A DNA stretch of 64,000 nt from Paracentrotus lividus (Eukaryota; Echinodermata; Echinoidea; Camarodonta; Echinidae): contig CALNVZ010003426.1 of NCBI GenBank assembly GCA_940671915.1, positions 22,715,041 to 22,779,040 on the forward strand, given 5' to 3'. Position 1 is the first letter of the stretch. Each line of letters starts with the position of its first letter. This document shows positions 58,434 through 64,000 of this stretch, one piece after another. The position numbers and the translations under genes are program-made. Under the pieces are notes generated by a model, which made no database searches, had not been told where the DNA came from, and worked only from the letters and a program-made list of their open reading frames with translations.

Positions 58434-59534
58434 TATATATAATTTGTTTGGATGGTAAACGTTTTTGGCCTGATAAAAATAAATGTTATCATAGCTCATA
58501 CATGAAGTGTTACAAATAGTAGGGCTGGATACTTAAAATCATATGTCAATTTAAGGAATCTTCGGAAACTGTTGCATTCATGGGAATGTAGTCTGTTATC
58601 ACTTTTCTTTCCTCTGTTTTCGGTTTTCCTGTGTAGTTTCTGGATGTTTTAAGTCTTGTTCCAAGACGTGTCATTGTGCTGGTGGGGAAAATGATTGTAA
58701 CCATGAGACCGGGAAGTGCTCTTCAGGTTCATGTCACCCTAGATGGATGGGAGACCAATGTCAAACGGGTTCGTATATGTAACTAAAAAGCCCTTTTCAG
58801 GGGCCGCGGAGCCGGGGAGGTGGGGGGAGCTTCCCCACACTTTTTTTTTTGCAGCAAACGTGTACAAAAACGCAACAAATGACCCGATACATTTGTGATT
58901 TTTAGCCTGTTCAACCCCTCCCACTTTTGACTCAACCCCTCCACTTTCAAAAACGCTCCGATGCCCCTGCTTTTTGTAGGAAACGGAAAGCGTTAATCGC
59001 TCAACATTAATATCTGAAATTTAAGTGACAAAATAAGAAATTAACTTGGACAGACATTACGTTGTTTTCAAAAACTAAACGTACGCAAAACAAAACAAGA
59101 GACAAAAGATGTTGTTTTTTTTAATGTGTGTGTGTGTGAGTGTGTTTGTGCTTCAAAATCTAATGCTTGTTCAATGGATATTGGCTTATGAACATTGTAT
59201 TTCATCTTTCCTTTTTTCTGACTTTCTCCTTTTAAAGATCGATTTGTTTATGAACGAGAGAAGGTAAATCCGGGTATTGCGAAGTTTTCTTGCACCTTTT
59301 ACTCAGATTCAACTGCTAGCCTGTCCCCTTACTACGTGAGGGCTGCCATAGGGGATTTCTCAATGGAAAATTGGAAAAATGCGACTAACGTCAGTATTGA
59401 TGAACCTCTCGTACAATCGAACTTTGTTATTTCTGATGCTGTCGATATCAGCCAGCCAATATACTGCTTTGTCGGAAGCTCTACCAGCGAAAATCTCTTT
59501 GCTTTTGTCAGGTTGCCATCAGCTGAAACATTTG
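26601..59534 (+). CDS. Gene B: CTLD-capped Tie-like receptor (3' end not in window)
   Basis: Eleven plus-strand exons in compatible phase: CTLD 26601-26737, 32615-32742, 41487-41617; Ig 46151-46465; Ig-like 49149-49430; EGF 49972-50106, 52774-52923, 53609-53740, 55022-55192, 58637-58768; Ig-like 59238-59534. From the second Ig on, it is an inverted paralogue of gene A. The CTLD keeps EPN and WND, the residues that in known CTLDs bind calcium and mannose-type sugars. A signal-peptide exon was not found (it should lie 5' of 26601), and FN3, transmembrane and tail exons are not seen before 64000. The gene is stretched to 33 kb by many insertions that A lacks. A joint CTLD plus Tie-like model rests on strand, order and phase, not on transcripts. 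Confidence 0.72.
26761..27240. other. Intron with unrecognised, CA-rich sequence
   Basis: A C/A-rich stretch near 27060-27190 encodes Thr/His-rich frames without a domain. Possibly part of a dead element; not resolved. Confidence 0.4.
27241..28450. repeat. GCGCGAAGCGCGAGC-family repeat with 110-bp C tract
   Basis: Four or more cores (27280, 27415, 27495, 28205), flanked by GGGGCACTTTTTAGCATT and GCCCCTTTTCTAAACA. The C tract at 27983-28094 has a few A/G interruptions. Poly-Pro/Gly frames on both strands are artefacts. Confidence 0.75.
28769..29200. repeat. Nested hairpins with GAGTAACGCTTT arms
   Basis: Inner hairpin: GTAACGCTTTTACATACTCA, GAGAGTCAGTAAGTAAAGG (28771-28820) inverted at 28852-28890. 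A second pair, TTTGTTTGTTTGCCTGTTTT with GATATTTGGAATGTTCCGAT (28912-28965), is inverted at 29135-29190. Likely two foldback elements or one with nested arms. Confidence 0.8.
29583..29692. repeat. 110-bp hairpin
   Basis: TGAACATGTAAAGTTACTAA, GGGATACACGAGAAAAAAA on the left; the inverse on the right ending in TTTACATGTTCA. Arms of about 38 bp. Confidence 0.85.
29920..30165. repeat. Repeat ending in CCTAGTTACGGGCCTG
   Basis: Holds one GCGAGCGCGAAGCGCGAGCG core, a T run and a G run, and the right end shared with 7588-7968. Confidence 0.65.
30166..30465. repeat. GT/TG-rich degenerate microsatellite
   Basis: Interrupted GTGTGT units over about 200 bp. The long minus frame here is Thr/His-rich low complexity, not a gene. 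Confidence 0.8.
30466..30730. repeat. GTTGTTTAAA-rich repeat, copy 1
   Basis: More than ten GTTGTTTAAA/TTTAAACAAC motifs in both orientations. Similar short patches at 40845-41060, 44630-44830 and 45385-45520. Confidence 0.75.
30792..31292. mobile_element. 500-bp foldback MITE (AAAGGGGAAGTTCACCCTGG)
   Basis: The left end TTAAAGGGGAAGTTCACCCT is matched by AGGGTGAACTTCCCTTTTAA. The arms extend about 200 bp (CGACCCAAAAATAGCGAAGT against ACTTCGTTATTTTTTGGTCG). Between them a roughly 100-bp loop. No coding capacity. Confidence 0.92.
31581..31831. mobile_element. 250-bp near-perfect palindrome
   Basis: Arms of about 110 bp: GGGCTTTCGATCCTAGCAGA, CACAGAAAAGTAGGGAACAA, GGATATAGAGAAAGACAGAA and their inverses; the centre at about 31705 is itself palindromic (ACACCTAGATTTAGGTGT). 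The two arms differ at only a few bases, so it is young or recently gene-converted. Confidence 0.93.
31985..32140. repeat. Dispersed repeat copy (see 4880-6180)
   Basis: AAATTAGAGCAAAAAGTATG through CTATCGGCGGCCGAGATCTC, ending in a G-rich tract; an uninterrupted version of the repeat that carries the LINE at 5215-5945. Confidence 0.5.
32615..32742 (+). CDS. Gene B exon: middle CTLD
   Basis: After [48 protein letters not shown], then RNAS, leaving at AC|GTAAGT in phase 2. WFGLDD and WADGT are the CTLD core motifs. 42 codons plus two bases, phase 0 in. Confidence 0.82.
32818..35262. mobile_element. 2.4-kb foldback element with GGACAATTACCCCC arrays in both arms
   Basis: The left arm has about 15-20 irregular units of GGACAATTACCCCCC (32820-33160), the right arm the inverted units (35015-35260). 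Inside the arrays the arms continue as a unique inverted pair (GTTGGAATCAAGCACGCGCC near 33177 against GGCGGGCCCGCTTGATTCCA near 34976), with CT-rich/GA-rich sequence further in. The 1.4-kb centre holds no recognisable transposase. Frames read from the arrays are low complexity. Confidence 0.85.
33560..34690. other. Centre of the foldback element, unrecognised
   Basis: No domain seen on either strand. A short minus-strand frame at 34082-34357 shows no domain or splice pattern I recognise. Confidence 0.4.
35300..36420. other. Intron of gene B, nothing recognised
   Basis: AT-rich, without clear repeat arms or exons. Confidence 0.45.
36664..36870 (+). mobile_element. tRNA-derived SINE inside the foldback arm
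   Basis: Head with A box TTGGCTCAGTGGGTAGAGCG and B box GGTCATGGGTTTCGAGCC, then GCGTCATACCAAAAGACG and GTTGCTGCTTCCCTGTTTGG as in 18555-18720 (minus). Inserted in an AT-rich ATTTATAAATAAT array. Confidence 0.85.
38640..39292. mobile_element. MITE with GGAAGGTGGGGCATAAACGG ends
   Basis: The left end ATGTAGGGGAAGGTGGGGCA and the inverted right end TGCCCCACCTTCTCCATGC bound 650 bp with several internal GGGGCAAAACGGACC motifs. Same style as 8638-10268. Confidence 0.85.
39330..39615. repeat. G-rich dispersed repeat
   Basis: Long G run, CCCAGGCCCCCGGG, GGCGCCAAAGTGCAGC, and CACAAATCCTGGATAAGCGC at the right. A similar G run with GGCGCCAAATTGAG lies at 57198-57285. Confidence 0.65.
40845..41060. 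repeat. GTTGTTTAAA-rich repeat, copy 2
   Basis: Starts ACACTGTGAAACGCCG and holds many TTAAACAAC/GTTGTTTAA motifs. Confidence 0.7.
41487..41617 (+). CDS. Gene B exon: C-terminal CTLD with EPN and WND
   Basis: [18 protein letters not shown], then [26 protein letters not shown] and WND are the calcium- and sugar-binding motifs of mannose-type CTLDs, spaced as usual. Phase 2 in, phase 1 out (GAAG|GTATGT), matching the following Ig exon. Confidence 0.9.
41620..42383. other. Intron of gene B, nothing recognised
   Basis: A GAAGATAGAAGAAGG-type simple repeat at 42230-42380 precedes the element; it resumes in similar style at 44320-44530. Confidence 0.5.
42384..44310. mobile_element. Second copy of the 24931 element, interrupted
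   Basis: Ends GGTACATGCAGGTATAATGG and ATATTACCTGCATGTACCCT. The body matches 24931-25910 in inverse orientation but is split by the element 43047-44011. A C run at 42533-42562 replaces sequence of the other copy. Confidence 0.85.
43047..44011. mobile_element. 965-bp foldback element, TA insertion into 42384-44310
   Basis: Ends CACTGTCCTTCATAAAAGTG and inverted CACTTT/CACCTTTATGACGAACAGTG; arms of about 390 bp pair with many mismatches. Flanked by TA on both sides, whereas the uninterrupted copy has a single TA in ACTATAAGCTTA. A family member fragment is at 16065-16425. Frames in it are not conserved genes. Confidence 0.9.
44630..44830. repeat. GTTGTTTAAA-rich repeat, copy 3
   Basis: ACACTGTTAAAACGCTGTG at the left, then repeated TTGTTTAAA. 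A related patch lies at 45385-45520. Confidence 0.65.
45385..45520. repeat. GTTGTTTAAA-rich repeat, copy 4
   Basis: Multiple TTTAAACAAC motifs. May be the inverted right end of the unit that begins at 44630. Confidence 0.55.
45515..46050. mobile_element. Foldback element ending in GGGACGCACTGTA
   Basis: CATAACTTTGAGAGCCTCGT and GTACCAAGTTTTAGCAGAAG on the left pair with GGGCCTTACA.../CAAAGTTGG and GCTTTTGCCCAAACTTGGTA on the right. The right end is TGGGACGCACTGTA, shared (inverted) with 6191-6970. Confidence 0.72.
46151..46465 (+). CDS. Gene B first Ig exon
   Basis: [19 protein letters not shown] with the B-strand cysteine, and [17 protein letters not shown] with the DxxxxYxC-type F strand, ending ADVTVLSAN. 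Acceptor CATAG at 46150 and donor ACA|GTATGT, phase 1 to 1. An upstream in-frame ATG at 46141 is fortuitous under this model. Confidence 0.8.
46824..47276. mobile_element. 450-bp MITE with GTCATCCTTTT ends
   Basis: GTTAAAGCTAGTGTCATCCT at the left and AGGATGACACTACCTTTAA at the right are inverted copies; the body is unrecognised. Confidence 0.8.
47336..48264. mobile_element. 930-bp element with AGGGTAGATGAAGGGAATAC ends
   Basis: The right end is the inverse (GTATTCCCTACGGGTACCCT). Internal CCGGTATT/AATACCGG motifs recur. Shares TTAAGCTCATTTGC and TGACGTCAT blocks with 24931-25910, so the two are related families with different terminal motifs. Confidence 0.83.
48265..49148 (+). other. Intron of gene B; 3' part homologous to gene A
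   Basis: From about 48717 the sequence matches gene A intron 23789-24223 in inverse orientation. Upstream of that nothing recognised. Confidence 0.75.
49149..49430 (+). CDS. Gene B second Ig-like exon
   Basis: [58 protein letters not shown]. The tryptophan and D-x-x-x-Y pattern fit an Ig fold, but the usual B and F strand cysteines are absent (LSV and YGT in their place). Phase 1 to 1. Confidence 0.82.
49500..49760. repeat. G/C/A-run repeat with (TA)n, shared with gene A intron
   Basis: Inverse of 23170-23470 with an added TA tract (49625-49667). Confidence 0.75.
49972..50106 (+). CDS. Gene B EGF exon 1
   Basis: [45 protein letters not shown]. Acceptor TTTTTACAG, donor G|GTAAAA. Confidence 0.93.
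50181..52082. mobile_element. Element with TACAGTCTGTGTAAAA ends, split by a nested element
   Basis: Left TACAGTCTGTGTAAAAAAAA and right TTATTTGACACAGACGGCA ends. Same family as the uninterrupted 440-bp copy at 54461-54900. Interrupted by 50434-51867. Confidence 0.8.
50434..51867. mobile_element. Nested 1.4-kb element with AGGCCCGTATTCTGCTACGG ends
   Basis: The right end is CCGTAGCAGAATACGGGCC, inverse of the left. Further inside: GAGACGTCTC-type repeats (50870-51190) and CCCCCGTCCCCCGGG near 50820. No transposase seen. Confidence 0.85.
51885..52480. repeat. Inverted repeat with ATAACAATGTTATTATT-type centre
   Basis: CTTGATTATAGAAAACTGGT through CATTCTAAAAGTG at 51890-52015 is inverted at 52345-52475. 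A smaller pair near the centre (ACATTCGTACCTCAATAACA, 52210-52232, inverted at 52285-52310). Confidence 0.85.
52774..52923 (+). CDS. Gene B EGF exon 2
   Basis: [46 protein letters not shown]; acceptor TTTGATTAG is identical to that of gene A. Confidence 0.92.
52930..53600. other. Intron, nothing recognised
   Basis: T-rich; no repeat arm or exon. Confidence 0.5.
53609..53740 (+). CDS. Gene B EGF exon 3
   Basis: [44 protein letters not shown]. Confidence 0.92.
53990..54420. repeat. Decayed AAAGGGGAAGT-type repeat
   Basis: TTTAAAGGGGAAGTCCAGACC resembles the terminus of the 30792-31292 MITE; the right end is not clear. Confidence 0.4.
54461..54900. mobile_element. 440-bp MITE with TACAGTCTGTGTAAAA ends
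   Basis: The right end TTTTACACAGACTGTA is the inverse. An intact, uninterrupted relative of 50181-52082. Confidence 0.9.
55022..55192 (+). CDS. Gene B EGF exon 4
   Basis: [52 protein letters not shown]. 171 bp, phase 1 to 1. Confidence 0.93.
56100..56580. repeat. TTGGTCTACATCCAA minisatellite
   Basis: About 15 imperfect units of roughly 30 bp. The open frames (Trp/Ser/His repeats) come from the unit length and are not genes. Confidence 0.93.
57455..58030. repeat. TGGACCAAACGCCTAGTAGACC minisatellite
   Basis: About 16-18 imperfect units of roughly 30 bp, inverted relative to 56100-56580. Confidence 0.93.
58284..58440. repeat. (TA)n tracts with a short unique insert
   Basis: TA tracts at 58284-58330 and 58382-58440 with about 50 bp between them. 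Confidence 0.95.
58637..58768 (+). CDS. Gene B EGF exon 5
   Basis: [42 protein letters not shown]. Donor G|GTTCGT as in gene A. Confidence 0.9.
58785..58985. repeat. Dispersed repeat (GGGGCCGCGGAGCCGGGG...)
   Basis: Parts such as GGAGCCGGGG, CGTGTACAAAA and CTTTCAAAAACGCTCC recur at 60990-61080 and 62125-62245. Confidence 0.7.
59238..59534 (+). CDS. Gene B membrane-proximal Ig-like exon
   Basis: [56 protein letters not shown]. Acceptor TTTTAAAG, donor TTTG|GTAAGT. Two residues shorter than in A. The last recognised exon of gene B. Confidence 0.85.
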
Positions 59535-59539
59535 GTAAG

Positions 59540-60115
59540 TGATTGCAAAGTCATTTGGAAAATAAATGGCACCAGTGGCCTGTTTCACGATTTAAAGTCG
59601 CATTTAAATTGCAAGCCCTTACAGTATTCAACTCGTAATCTCATGGATGGACTTCCAAATAGCGATTGTCCGCTGATCATGATCTGAACAATGAGATGAT
59701 GTGTAATATAGCCTAAGGCCTGCAACTAGGAATTTAAGTGTCGCATCGAGTCTAACATAAGTCTTTGTGGAACAGACCCCTGATCAATGGATTACAACAA
59801 TAATAAACATAGGCCATATAAATAAGAAGCGTGGAAGGCAATTATTGAGGGAAAAATCATTTCGTCCCTTATCTCTAAAAAAGAAAGACTATTCAGATCT
59901 TTTACACGTAGGTAAAGCTATAATTTTCGATATAATTCGAAAAATAGAATGAAATTAATAAAATTAGAAAAAAGGGTACCATTGATTACGTACGTTGAAG
60001 ACATGTAGGATAAAAGCTTTATCGATTGAAATCTTGTCAAATGTGTTGTTTAGTTTGTACTAACATAGCTGTGAAGCACATTTGTCTGTACATGGTTCTT
60101 TTCGTTTTCATAAAC
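59540..60115. other. Intron of gene B, nothing recognised
   Basis: The FN3 exon expected next was searched for by motif and not found before the window end. Confidence 0.5.
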
Positions 60116-61219
60116 TAAAGGGGGTATCTCACTGAGTTGCGAACGTTTGCGAACGAGGCGAATTTAAAGATTTTCGTATACATAGAATGCCTAATCCACC
60201 TCGATTCAGTAGGTAGGCTTTTTGATGTGAGGCATTTTCTTTTGTTATATGTTTTCCGGACAATGAGTATTTTGGAATGTAGCGAACTTCTGAAATGAAT
60301 GGAGTCGAAATACAGGAATTCTTTTTGTCCTGCATTGGGGCATGTAGTGATCGATCTTGGTTTCAACCACATTCCTTTCGATAGGCCTGAATAATTCTTT
60401 TGAAAATAATTCGCCAAAAAGTTTTGAACATGTTCAAAATTTCTAGGCGAATTTATTTATGATCGATTGCAAGTGCATAATTATGTGTGTAAAAATGGTT
60501 GAATATACATATAAATAGGTTTACTGATATTACTAAAATATATATGGAAAGGGTCAACATAAATTTGAATCGGATAAGAATTACTCGATGAAAAAAATAT
60601 AATTTCTAAAAATATGTTTGAAAATAATAATAATAATCCAGCGTATATAGTGTATTTGATCATGTTGATTGGCATTGTCATTAACAATAAACGCAAATAA
60701 AACATTCAGATTTCACTTCGGGCGTGGCTGGGTGTCGGGGTAATTGAGCTGGTAGTCATTTTCTTTTTCAATTATCATTACTAATATCATTTCCATATTA
60801 TTGTTATCATTTTGTTTTTTTCATCTCTGCACCCATGACTGCATAATTGACAATCAATATCTCACTTTTGGCAATAATAATGTGCAGCCACACTCACACA
60901 CACGCACCCACGTACCTACACGAACCGAAACAAAGCAAAAAATGACTTGTTTCATTGATATGTGTTCATAATTCAGTGAAATTACCCCCTTCGAGGGGGC
61001 TGTGGAGCCGGGGTGCTGGGGGGGGGGGTGCGGGGCTTCAGCCCCCACTTCAGTTCTCAGCACACCACGTATGTTCATGATCGATCATAGCGCAAGACTG
61101 AGCGGGTCGCCATCTTGTTAAAGAATCAATGCACCTGAACAATGCTATGAACAACTGAACAATGCATTACATGAACAATGCCGCAAGCGCATGCCTAACC
61201 CTAATGAATATTCATGAAG

Positions 61220-62050
61220 CATAGTCCCACGCTATGTATTTTGTGTATGTACTTAAACGACGATTTACAAGAAGCAACACAAAATACATGTTTGCCAAAT
61301 ATCACAGAAACATCGTAGATATACTTTTAAATAAGATACAGATACAAGATAGCCACAGAATTCAGAGAAGAACGACGAACTGGGTTGAAAGTTAGATGTC
61401 CAAAAAATCAAATTATGATAGATAGGCTTGCTTCAATTTCATAAATCATCAAATTAGTTTGTAATTGCCTTTGGAGCCTGATTACCTAAATTGTTTATAT
61501 CGATGGAAGATTAAGGGAAAACGTCACAAATTTGTAAGAAGAACATTTTAAATCTCATTAGATATTTTACTGATTTTTATTTTTTTTAATCAGCCTTGGA
61601 GTGAGACAACCTCGCATGACCTTGTAGCATAATGATACATTGTCCCACATGATGTTATTTTGTGTATGACTTAAACGACGAATTACCAAAAAGCACACTA
61701 TAAATACATCTCACCAAATATCACAGAACATCGCCATTATACTATCACATAGATCCAAGATACAAGATAGTCACATAAATTCAGAGGAAGACGACAAATT
61801 GATGAAAGTAATAAAATCAAATTTATGATAGTAGCCTTGCTTCATATTACGATTAATCATTAAATGAGTTTTTAATTGCCTTTGGAGCCTGATTACCAAA
61901 ATTCTTTATCAGATGAAATTTTAGGAGATACATGACCAAATGCGTAAGTAAAGCACATTTAAAATACTCAATAGATATTTTACTGAAAGTTTTAAGAATT
62001 TTTTCAACCTTGGAGAAAGACAAAAGAGAAAATAATCAGCGGCCTCTTTG
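61220..62050. repeat. Two tandem units of about 420 bp
   Basis: Each unit runs from GTCCCAC(G/A)...ATG through TTGTGTATGTACTTAAACGA, CAAATATCACAG, TACAAGATAG to TTGCCTTTGGAGCCTGATTA. The units are diverged. The block reappears at 63197-64000. Confidence 0.85.
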
Positions 62051-62299
62051 CGCCCATGCCTATATATCTGTCAACATGGCCCCGCTTAGTTCCCCATTGT
62101 TTACATATCATAAACTAACGTGACACGTGTACAAAATTGCAAAAATGACCATGCATTTGTCATTTCTAGTCTCTTCAGCCCCCCCCTCCCCCCCCTTCGG
62201 CTCACTCCTCTACTTTCAAAAACGCTCCAGGCCCCGCTTTGTGATTGCATAAAAAAAGCAGTACAAAAGAAAACATGCAATACCATACAATATTAACCC

Positions 62300-62600
62300 A
62301 CCTGTACTGCCTAACAAGGCAGTAGGCCTACAAAAGAAAACATGCCATGATCATCAGTAACAACCTCCTAACAAGGCAGTACAAAAGAAAACATGCCATG
62401 TTAATACAGATAGATAACCCTATTGAGCTTGCCTAACTAAGCAGCACAAAAGAAAATATGCAATTCTTATACAACGAGATAACCCCTTTGAGCTTGGCCT
62501 ACAAAGCATCGCTAAAGAAAACATGTCATTCTGATACAACGAGATAACCCCTTTATGCTTGTCTAACAAAGCAGCACAAAAGAACGTTGGTAGATCGTCT
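62300..62600. repeat. Minisatellite of about 64 bp (ACAAAAGAAAACATGC)
   Basis: Four to five units beginning CCTAACAAGGCAG with ACAAAAGAAAACATGCCATG and AACGAGATAACCCC. Confidence 0.88.
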
Positions 62601-62659
62601 CTATATATAACACTCTGTAAATTCGCCTGGGTTCGCAACCATTGAGATACCCCCTTTAG

Positions 62660-63171
62660 CGAACCCACTCCCTTTTTTAGCTGGCTCTGAGTGCACAGGA
62701 AAGAAGCTCATTTTTTATTCCTTGACAATAACACTACATCCCATGTCCCCGCCTCCTTAATGAATAATATGAATAATACATGAACGAAAACAAAGATGAC
62801 GGTCCAGGTTGGGCAGAGCTTCCAATTTCGAGCATGTGATTGGACAATGGATAGGTATTTCGTTCGACGATTCGGTCGACCGTTCAAGACGCAGGAACAC
62901 TATTAGGCCTATACTTAGTAGGCCTAGTTTAGGACGGTTTAATTTAATTTTTTGACATAGCTTTGAATAAAAGCTAGAGGTATTTTTCTTTTGTGTCACG
63001 ATCGCAATTGCGCAAGCGCAGTACACACGTGTACCGGTACCGTCACACCGGGTACATAATCCTCGCCCTTTTCTTTTCCGGGGCCACGTATGTTCGTCCT
63101 CGGATTTTGGTGGGCAAAGTGGGTGGAGCTAGTTGTTATGGGCAACGAAGCGTTCGTTAACTTCTTTTCAT
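62660..63171. other. Unrecognised sequence
   Basis: No repeat or exon identified; moderately GC-rich near 63000-63100. Confidence 0.45.
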
Positions 63172-63196
63172 NNNNNNNNNNNNNNNNNNNNNNNNN
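63172..63196. other. Assembly gap of 25 N
   Basis: Followed directly by a second copy of sequence that starts at about 61375. Confidence 0.97.
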
Positions 63197-64000
63197 GACG
63201 ACGAACTGGTTGAAAGTTAGATGTTCCAAAAAAATCAAATTATTGATAGTAGGCTTGCTTCAATTTCAATAAATCATCAAATTAGTTTGTAATTGCCTTT
63301 GGAGCCTGAATTACCTAATTTGTTTATATCGATGGAAGATTAAAGGGAAAAACGTCACCAAATTTGTAAGAGAACATTTAAATCTCATTAGAATTTTAAC
63401 TGATTTTTTATTTTTTTTAATCAGCCTTGGAGTGAGACAACCTCGCATGACCTTGTTAGCATAATGATACATTGTCCCACATGATGTATTTTTGTGTATG
63501 TACTTAAACGACGAATTACCAAAAAGCACACTAAATACATCTCTACAACCAATATCACAGCAACATCGCATTATACTATCACATTAGATCCAAGATACAA
63601 GATGTCACATAAATTCAGAGAAGACGACAAATTGATGAAAGTTAAAATCAAATTATGATAGTAGCCTTTGCTTCAATTAACGTTAATCAATTAAATGTTT
63701 TTAATTGCCTTTGGAGCCTGATTACCAAAATTCTTTATTCAGATGGAAATTTTAGGATGATAACATGACCAAATGCGTAAGTAGCACATTTTAAATCTCA
63801 ATAGATATTTTACTGAAAGTTTTAAGAAATTTTTTCAACTTGGAGAAAGACAAAAAGAAAAAAATATCAGCGGCCTCTTGCGCCCATAGCTATATATCTG
63901 TCAACATGGCCCCGCTTCAGTTCCCCCATTGGTTGTACATATCATAAACATACGTGACACGTGTACAAAAATTGCAAAAATGACCATGCATTTGTCATTT
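63197..64000. repeat. Second copy of 61375-62165
   Basis: Collinear with 61375-62165 over the whole length. Most differences are single-base insertions or deletions, few are substitutions. Continues to the window end. Confidence 0.9.

Larger units (their letters stand above)
60116..62658. mobile_element. 2.5-kb element with TAAAGGGGGTATCTCA ends
   Basis: The right end TGAGATACCCCCTTTA is the inverse; just inside, GTTGCGAACG and CGGATTCGC-like sequences pair loosely (TTGCGAACG against GGTTCGCAA). Holds the G-rich repeat at 60990-61080, a tandem repeat (61220-62050) and a 64-bp minisatellite (62300-62600). Confidence 0.75.

Noticed and set aside
59540-64000. Search for FN3, transmembrane and tail exons of gene B
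   Set aside because: No motif corresponding to the gene A exons was found; only repeats and elements are visible, so gene B is reported as incomplete in the window.

Overview
The window looks like a metazoan genome, most likely a sea urchin or another echinoderm. It is AT-rich, has short exons in long introns with GT-AG junctions, and is dense in foldback/MITE-type DNA repeats. It also carries an interspersed repeat with the core GCGAGCGCGAAGCGCGAGCC and a cluster of lectin/EGF receptor genes. The organism is inferred from character, not from a match. Most long open frames here are repeat-derived; the real genes are visible only as small exons, which I located by domain motif, splice site and reading phase. 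There are three assembly gaps (18, 100 and 25 N), and several places look like error-prone gap filling. || Gene L1 (minus strand, 11591 to 1698, running off the left end) has a signal-peptide exon and a three-exon C-type lectin domain (CTLD). Gene A (minus strand, 23788 to 16569) has Ig-like, five EGF/laminin-EGF, Ig-like, FN3, transmembrane and two cytoplasmic-tail exons, and ends without a kinase. A 100-N gap at 24224-24323 cuts its 5' end. A decayed CTLD fragment lies at 24654-26080 (plus). Gene B (plus strand, 26601 to 59534, running on past the recognised part) is an inverted paralogue of A: a three-exon CTLD, then Ig, Ig, five EGF and Ig. Its FN3, transmembrane and tail exons are not in the window. 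All splice phases in B and A agree from exon to exon. || Taken together, A and B describe a receptor with the ectodomain order of Tie receptors (Ig-Ig-EGFs-Ig-FN3). It is capped by a CTLD, and the kinase is replaced by a short tail carrying YxxL/I motifs, one ITIM-like motif and a tandem 14-residue tyrosine repeat. This is the best candidate for something undescribed. L1 may be a third member of the same cluster. || Between exons the window is filled by non-autonomous DNA elements, many of them perfect or imperfect foldbacks and often nested. Notable ones are a Tc1-type 2.9-kb element with TTGGTCYAC arrays (55394-58285), a 4.3-kb foldback (36425-40767), a 2.4-kb foldback with GGGTAATTGTCC arrays (32818-35262), and a 965-bp TA-flanked element (43047-44011) inside a copy of another element whose uninterrupted version is at 24931-25910. 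Two tRNA-derived SINEs and one 5'-truncated LINE are also present. The right end (60-64 kb) is repeats only. I saw no endogenous retrovirus, Polinton or other capsid-bearing element, no rRNA and no confident functional tRNA gene.
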